In this document: positions 6,561 to 10,476 of the stretch, piece after piece
Numbering within the stretch: position 1 is the stretch's first letter
Layout: each line of letters starts with the position of its first letter
Assembly (NCBI GenBank): GCA_022560555.1
Contig: JADFSZ010000047.1
Span: 1 to 10,476, forward strand
Length of the DNA: 10,476 bases
DNA from: JADFSZ01 sp022560555 [NCBI: PVC group bacterium]
Lineage (GTDB): Bacteria > GCA-001730085 > JADFSZ01
Direction of reading: 5' to 3'
The notes under the pieces: generated by a model
Told to the model about the DNA's origin: nothing
What the model saw: only the letters and a program-made list of their open reading frames with translations
Databases searched by the model: none
Translations under genes and position numbers: made by a program

Positions 6561-7265
6561 TTGCCTCGCTCTCCTGCCATATTTTCTAAAACCATAAAAA
6601 AGACACTATGGAATGTGTACGACGCGCTCGGATTTCTCATTCGGAGTAATTTTTATTTCTTTTTAGGCAGTTTGTTCATTGTAACCATTCCCGTTTCTTT
6701 TGTTTCTTTGGTTGGGGTTATCGATGCTCATTATAAATCTCCGGACTCGGAGGGCACAAGCTTTTGGAAGTCCTACCAAAAGTATTTCTGGGTGAGTAGT
6801 AAATATTTTGCCGGATACGCGCTATTTGTCGCGATGGTATTCTGGGGCTGGGGATTTTTTATGCAGATAGAAGGTTGGATGCGGTACATCGGAATATTTT
6901 TAGAGACGATTGCCGGATGGTTGTTAATTTTGTTCGGGCTTGTGAGTGTGTATGCGCCGTCTGTGATTGTTCAAGCAAAGGGGAAGGTCTCGATTTCTCA
7001 AATATGGACGAATTGTTTCATGCAGTTTTTAGCTTTTCCGTGGTTGAGTTTTTGTTTGTGGGGAGGTATTTTGGTTTGGGTGTTGCTATGTGTTTGGACA
7101 AAAATTCTGATGATTCTTGTCGCAAGTGTATTGGGGGTATTGCTGACAAATACGTATACCCTTTCACGGGCGTTTGCAAAGGGAGAAGATATAACTCTTG
7201 CCGAAAGATCCTGGAAAGGTTTTTGGAGGCCTTGGGAAGGAAGTGATGAAAAAACCACAAAATAA
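6561..7265 (+). CDS. Membrane protein, YesL/DUF624-like
   Basis: A 234-residue integral membrane protein without catalytic motifs. Hydrophobic segments lie at about 31-54, 84-101, 108-134 and 155-198. Between the first two is a polar loop with FWKSYQKYFW (68-77), and the last helix ends in TLSRAFAKGED. Length, topology and the F-x-x-Y/F-x-K-Y-F loop resemble the YesL/DUF624 family, small membrane proteins of unknown function usually coded beside sugar ABC permeases, which is exactly the setting here. I infer an accessory role in the transporter from position alone. The start is TTG at 6561, nine bases after AAAGGG (6546-6551); the next plausible in-frame starts are internal. The 3' end overlaps the pseudouridine synthase gene by 20 bases. 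The family call is moderate; that it is a real membrane-protein gene is much surer. Confidence 0.65.
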   Translation: MPRSPAIFSKTIKKTLWNVYDALGFLIRSNFYFFLGSLFIVTIPVSFVSLVGVIDAHYKSPDSEGTSFWKSYQKYFWVSSKYFAGYALFVAMVFWGWGFFMQIEGWMRYIGIFLETIAGWLLILFGLVSVYAPSVIVQAKGKVSISQIWTNCFMQFLAFPWLSFCLWGGILVWVLLCVWTKILMILVASVLGVLLTNTYTLSRAFAKGEDITLAERSWKGFWRPWEGSDEKTTK

Positions 7266-8076
7266 AAATGAAATTATTGTTCGTGATACCGAGGAATGCA
7301 AATTGGTTCATTTTCTTTCCCGCGCACTTAAGATCACACGAAGACGTGCGAAATCCCTTATTGATGCCCGGCAGGTTTTCGTTAACAACAAACGCACATG
7401 GATGGCGTCTCACCTCTTGGAAAAAGGAGATGTTGTTGAGTGGATCCGGGTGGAAAAGCCGGATACTAAAACACAGGATTTTAGGGTTCTTTTCGAAGAC
7501 ACGTGGCTGATGGCCGTTGACAAACCCCCTTTCATTACGACGACGGGGAAATCAAGTATGGAATACCTGCTTAAAAGACGCGACAAGTGCCTCTCGGCCA
7601 TCCATCGACTTGATCGGGATACATCCGGAGTCGTTTTGTTCGCGAAAAATCAAGAGGTTTTTGAAGGAATGAAAAAACTATTTCGATCGCATAAAGTCCG
7701 AAAAATATATCGTGTGATTGTTCGCGGGAAATTGCTTCAGCAGAACATAACAATAAAAAAAGCTCTAGACGGAAAACAGGCTCTGACGAAAGTGAAGCGT
7801 CTAAAAACATCTCAACACGCGACCTCTGTTGAATGTGATATTGTGACAGGACGAAAGCATCAAATCAGACGTCATTTAGCAGCCATCGGTCATGCCGTTT
7901 TAGGGGATCAAGTCTATGATGTGGGCCCTATTCGAATGAAAACTTTTCGACGGATTCCCCGCCAAATGATTCACGCAAGCCAAGTCAGTTTTCGTTCACC
8001 GTTCAATGGTAAAGCGATCCTGATTAGCTCAAAATTACCGAAGGACTTCGAGGGATCATTAAAAATGGTTTTGTGA
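7246..8076 (+). CDS. RluA-family RNA pseudouridine synthase with S4 domain
   Basis: The enzyme isomerises uridine to pseudouridine in rRNA or tRNA. The 276-residue product begins with an S4 RNA-binding domain (about 18-66, LVHFLSRALKITRRRAKSLI and onward to KGDVVEW), followed by the catalytic core from about 80 (VLFEDTWLMAVDKP). The RluA signature HRLDRDTSGVVLFAK is at 120-134 with catalytic Asp123. TGRKHQIRRHLAAIGHAVLGD (201-221) and MIHASQVSFRSP (241-252) complete the RluA/RluC/RluD pattern. Target site and exact subfamily (RluC, RluD or other) cannot be decided, so no symbol is given. The start is ATG 7246, five bases after GGAAGG (7235-7240); an in-frame start at 7198 would only extend it further into the upstream gene. 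It overlaps the YesL-like gene by 20 bases. Confidence 0.88.
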   Translation: MKKPQNKNEIIVRDTEECKLVHFLSRALKITRRRAKSLIDARQVFVNNKRTWMASHLLEKGDVVEWIRVEKPDTKTQDFRVLFEDTWLMAVDKPPFITTTGKSSMEYLLKRRDKCLSAIHRLDRDTSGVVLFAKNQEVFEGMKKLFRSHKVRKIYRVIVRGKLLQQNITIKKALDGKQALTKVKRLKTSQHATSVECDIVTGRKHQIRRHLAAIGHAVLGDQVYDVGPIRMKTFRRIPRQMIHASQVSFRSPFNGKAILISSKLPKDFEGSLKMVL

Positions 8077-8126
8077 TAAAATAAGTCCATCAGAGACGCG
8101 AAGAAAGGGTAGAAGGTTTTTTTATT

Positions 8127-9407
8127 ATGCTGGATATTAGATTTATTCGGGATCATATGGATCAGGTTCAAGAATCATCCAAATGGAAAAAATGCGATGT
8201 CGATCTTGATAGGATTCTTCAATTGGATGATGAACGGTGTTTGATTATTCATGAGGCGGATACTCTCAAGGAGGAGCGAAATCTTACATCCGCTAAGATT
8301 GGTAAAATGATCAACGAAAAACAAGATGTGTCACAACTTAAATCAGAGATGAAGCGCGTCGGAGAAAAAATTAAAGACTATGACGAGAAATTAGCAAACC
8401 TCTTATCCGAGATCCATGAACTTCTTTTGTGGGTTCCTAATATAATTCATGTGTCCACGCCGCGGGGGGCCTCGTCCAAAGAAAATGAACTCATTAAATC
8501 GTGGGGAAAAAAACCAGAGTTTTCTTTCCGGCCTGTTTTGCATTGGGAGTTGGGCGTAAGTCTCAATATTTTAGATTTTGAACGCGCGAGTAAAATGTCG
8601 GGAAGCGGATTCGTGATTTTTAAAAATGATGGGGTTCGTCTTCAAAGAGCGCTGATTCAGTTTATGCTGGATGTTCATCGTGAAGAGCATGGTTGTTCTG
8701 AAGTCTCTGTGCCGTTTCTTGTGGACACAAAAACCATGACGGGGACCGGTCAACTTCCGAAGCTTAAAGAGGATATGTATCGGCTCCGGACGGACGATCT
8801 CTATTTGATTCCCACAGCCGAAGTTCCCGTCACGAATATGTTTCAAAATGAAATCATGGATGAAGATGCGCTTCCGATCAATTTATGTTCTTATACGCCG
8901 TGCTTTCGCCGTGAGGCGGGGTCCTGGGGCAAAGAGACGAGGGGCTTGCATCGCCTGCACCAATTTGACAAGGTGGAAGTAGTGAAGTTTGTCAAACCGG
9001 AAACTTCGTATGACGAACACGAGATTCTTTTGGAGTACGCGGAACGTATTTTACAGAAACTCGGACTTCATTATCGTGTGATGCTTTTGAGCGCGGGAGA
9101 TTTAAGTTTTGCCGCGTCCAAATGTTATGATATAGAAGTCTGGGCTTCGGCTCAGGAAAAATATCTTGAAGTCTCATCTTGCAGTAATTTTGAAGATTTT
9201 CAAGCGAGGCGTTCACAAATACGCTTTAAGGATAAGAGGTTGAAAAAAAACCGGTTTGTACACACATTGAATGCGTCAGGAATTGCCTTGCCCCGGACGA
9301 TAATCGCGATTCTTGAGCAGTATCAGCAAAAAGACGGTTCTGTCATAATTCCGGAAGTTTTACGTCCGTATATGGGGCAAAAGGAAAGGCTTCAAAATGC
9401 GAGTTGA
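8127..9407 (+). CDS. serS: Seryl-tRNA synthetase
   Basis: Charges tRNA-Ser, and tRNA-Sec where present, with serine in the cytoplasm. The 426-residue product is normal length. The N-terminal tRNA-binding arm (about 1-105) is charged and helical, consistent with the long antiparallel coiled coil. The class II core follows, with a motif 1 region at about 157-200 ([27 protein letters not shown]), the serine-binding TAEVP (230-234) and motif 2 at 259-284 ([20 protein letters not shown] and on). [13 protein letters not shown] is at 350-362, and motif 3 at 382-415 contains [20 protein letters not shown]. Motif 3 has ALPR where many bacteria have AVGR, a variation seen in the family. AGAAGG (8111-8116) lies ten bases before the ATG. 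The 50-base gap before it is the only break in this part of the gene run. It overlaps rph by 11 bases. Confidence 0.95.
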   Translation: MLDIRFIRDHMDQVQESSKWKKCDVDLDRILQLDDERCLIIHEADTLKEERNLTSAKIGKMINEKQDVSQLKSEMKRVGEKIKDYDEKLANLLSEIHELLLWVPNIIHVSTPRGASSKENELIKSWGKKPEFSFRPVLHWELGVSLNILDFERASKMSGSGFVIFKNDGVRLQRALIQFMLDVHREEHGCSEVSVPFLVDTKTMTGTGQLPKLKEDMYRLRTDDLYLIPTAEVPVTNMFQNEIMDEDALPINLCSYTPCFRREAGSWGKETRGLHRLHQFDKVEVVKFVKPETSYDEHEILLEYAERILQKLGLHYRVMLLSAGDLSFAASKCYDIEVWASAQEKYLEVSSCSNFEDFQARRSQIRFKDKRLKKNRFVHTLNASGIALPRTIIAILEQYQQKDGSVIIPEVLRPYMGQKERLQNAS

Positions 9408-10134
9408 TAAACGCAAGGTTCATCAAATTCGTCCTGTGATCATCCAAAGAGATTTTACAGAAAATGCCGACGGATCTGTTTTAATATCTTGTGGGAATAC
9501 TAAGGTAATTTGTACCGCCATGGTAGAAGAGAAAACCCCGAATTTTCTTAAAGATAAAAATCAAGGATGGATTACCGCGGAGTATAGTATGCTTCCCGGA
9601 GCCACCAAGCCGCGATCAAGCCGTGAAGCATCAAAGGGAAGACAAGGGGGCAGAACCATGGAGATCCAACGTTTGATTGGCCGGTCTCTAAGGAGTGTTG
9701 TTGATCTTGAATGTCTCGGCCCCAGAACGATATGGATCGATTGTGATGTTATCCAAGCGGATGGCGGAACCCGATGCGCCTCGATTACGGGAGCGATGGT
9801 GTCATTGTGTGACGCGATTCAAAGACTTTTAGATCAGAAAATGATTAAAAAAAATCCCATTTCTTCCTTGATGGGAGCCATTAGCGTTGGTCTTGTTGAA
9901 GGGGAAGTTCTTTTGGATCTTTGTTATGAAGAAGACTGTCGAGCGAGCGTCGATATGAATGTTGTGATGGCTGAAGACGGGCGATTTGTAGAACTGCAAG
10001 CCACGGGTGAAGAAGCGCCGTTTGCTGAAAGTGAATACAAAAAAATGCTTAGGACAGCCAAAAAGGGGATTCGTGAACTTTTGAAAATTCAAAGAAAAGT
10101 GTTGCGCGGTAAGTCGAAGAAATCAAAACGTTAA
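9397..10134 (+). CDS. rph: Ribonuclease PH
   Basis: A phosphate-dependent 3'-5' exoribonuclease that trims tRNA precursors after the CCA end and acts on structured RNA; it normally forms a hexameric ring. The 245-residue product matches throughout: [14 protein letters not shown] (57-70), [20 protein letters not shown] (81-100, with phosphate-binding Arg86), [20 protein letters not shown] (114-133, with Arg126) and [19 protein letters not shown] (173-191, with the metal-binding Asp180 and Asp186). The catalytic set is intact, and a short lysine-rich tail ends the protein. AAGGAAAGG (9381-9389) precedes the ATG by seven bases inside the serS end, so translation is probably coupled to serS. The rph-rdgB order downstream is a common bacterial arrangement. 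Confidence 0.95.
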   Translation: MRVDKRKVHQIRPVIIQRDFTENADGSVLISCGNTKVICTAMVEEKTPNFLKDKNQGWITAEYSMLPGATKPRSSREASKGRQGGRTMEIQRLIGRSLRSVVDLECLGPRTIWIDCDVIQADGGTRCASITGAMVSLCDAIQRLLDQKMIKKNPISSLMGAISVGLVEGEVLLDLCYEEDCRASVDMNVVMAEDGRFVELQATGEEAPFAESEYKKMLRTAKKGIRELLKIQRKVLRGKSKKSKR

Positions 10135-10147
10135 AATTGAGGGTCTT

Positions 10148-10476
10148 GTGGAAATTGTTCTCGCGACAAGAAATCCAAATAAAAAAAAGGAAATTTTATC
10201 TATAGTTAAAAAATTGGGATTATTTGTAAAGATATTTACACTTGATGATTTTCCTGATTGTCCCGAAGTTGAAGAAGACGGATGTACCTTTGAAGAGAAT
10301 GCGGCCAAAAAAGCTTTAAGCGTCGCGCTTCACACTCAAAAATTAACACTCGCGGATGACTCCGGGCTCATGGTTTTTGCCTTAAACGGAGCCCCTGGTG
10401 TTCACTCGGCTCTATTCGCGGGTCCTCAGAAAGATGATGCTTTGAACAACCAGAAACTTCTCGTAAGCCTTAAAGG
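10148..10476 (+). CDS. rdgB: RdgB/HAM1 non-canonical purine NTP pyrophosphatase (3' end outside the window)
   Basis: The enzyme hydrolyses ITP, dITP and XTP to monophosphates, keeping deaminated purines out of DNA and RNA. The first 109 codons are present. The GTG at 10148 starts MEIVLATRNPNKKKEIL, the family's substrate-binding N-terminus. EEDGCTFEENAAKKA follows at about 42-56, and LADDSGLMVFALNGAPGVHSA begins at about 68, carrying the conserved Asp pair and SGL motif. FAGPQKDDALNNQKLL lies near the edge. A GAGGG (10139-10143) sits four bases before GTG. The gap to the rph stop is 13 bases. The frame is open to the last base, so the gene is cut by the window rather than broken. Confidence 0.93.
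   Translation, partial: MEIVLATRNPNKKKEILSIVKKLGLFVKIFTLDDFPDCPEVEEDGCTFEENAAKKALSVALHTQKLTLADDSGLMVFALNGAPGVHSALFAGPQKDDALNNQKLLVSLK

Noticed and set aside
8111-8123. AGAAGG followed by seven T, considered as a terminator after the pseudouridine synthase gene
   Set aside because: No GC-rich hairpin precedes the T-run; the AGAAGG is better read as the serS ribosome-binding site.
1-10476. Possibility of a CRISPR array, phage, toxin-antitoxin or defence system
   Set aside because: No spaced direct repeats, integrase, transposase, nuclease or small paired genes are visible; almost every base is accounted for by recognisable genes.

Overview
The window carries one long run of co-directional plus-strand genes (from about 1376 to the right edge) and a shorter minus-strand arm (1 to 1267). 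The main part is a bacterial chromosome of moderate GC with housekeeping genes. The envelope-type SPOR protein suggests a Gram-negative-like cell. The gene mix and frequent TTG/GTG starts would fit an uncultured lineage such as Omnitrophota, but nothing here fixes the phylum and that placement is a low-confidence guess.

Left arm (minus strand): a SAM hydroxide adenosyltransferase (DUF62) N-terminal half runs in frame, near 955-985, into a transglutaminase-like domain with an intact Cys-His-Asp triad. Two bases after its stop begins an MmcQ/YjbR-family gene that has an in-frame TAG at codon 24 and runs off the left edge. Base composition changes at the same junction: the left ~965 bases are AT-rich and the DUF62 part matches the rest of the window. 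This is either a real recombination joining foreign DNA (Bacteroidetes-like by domain style) to the resident gene, or a chimeric assembly.

Middle (1376-3679): divergent from the left arm, purU (formyltetrahydrofolate deformylase), a TIGR04283-type family 2 glycosyltransferase and a membrane-anchored TPR-SPOR protein are packed with gaps or overlaps of about 13 bases.

Right (3751-10476): miaA, two binding-protein-dependent sugar ABC permeases, a YesL/DUF624-like membrane protein, an RluA-family pseudouridine synthase, serS, rph and the start of rdgB. tRNA/rRNA modification, tRNA charging, tRNA 3'-end processing and nucleotide-pool cleaning enclose a transport module that lacks its binding protein and ATPase locally. 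Several junctions overlap or sit a few bases apart, so translational coupling is likely. I see no RNA gene, CRISPR array, transposase or convincing terminator. The strongest anomaly is the chimeric junction on the left; I see no evidence for an undescribed multi-gene system.
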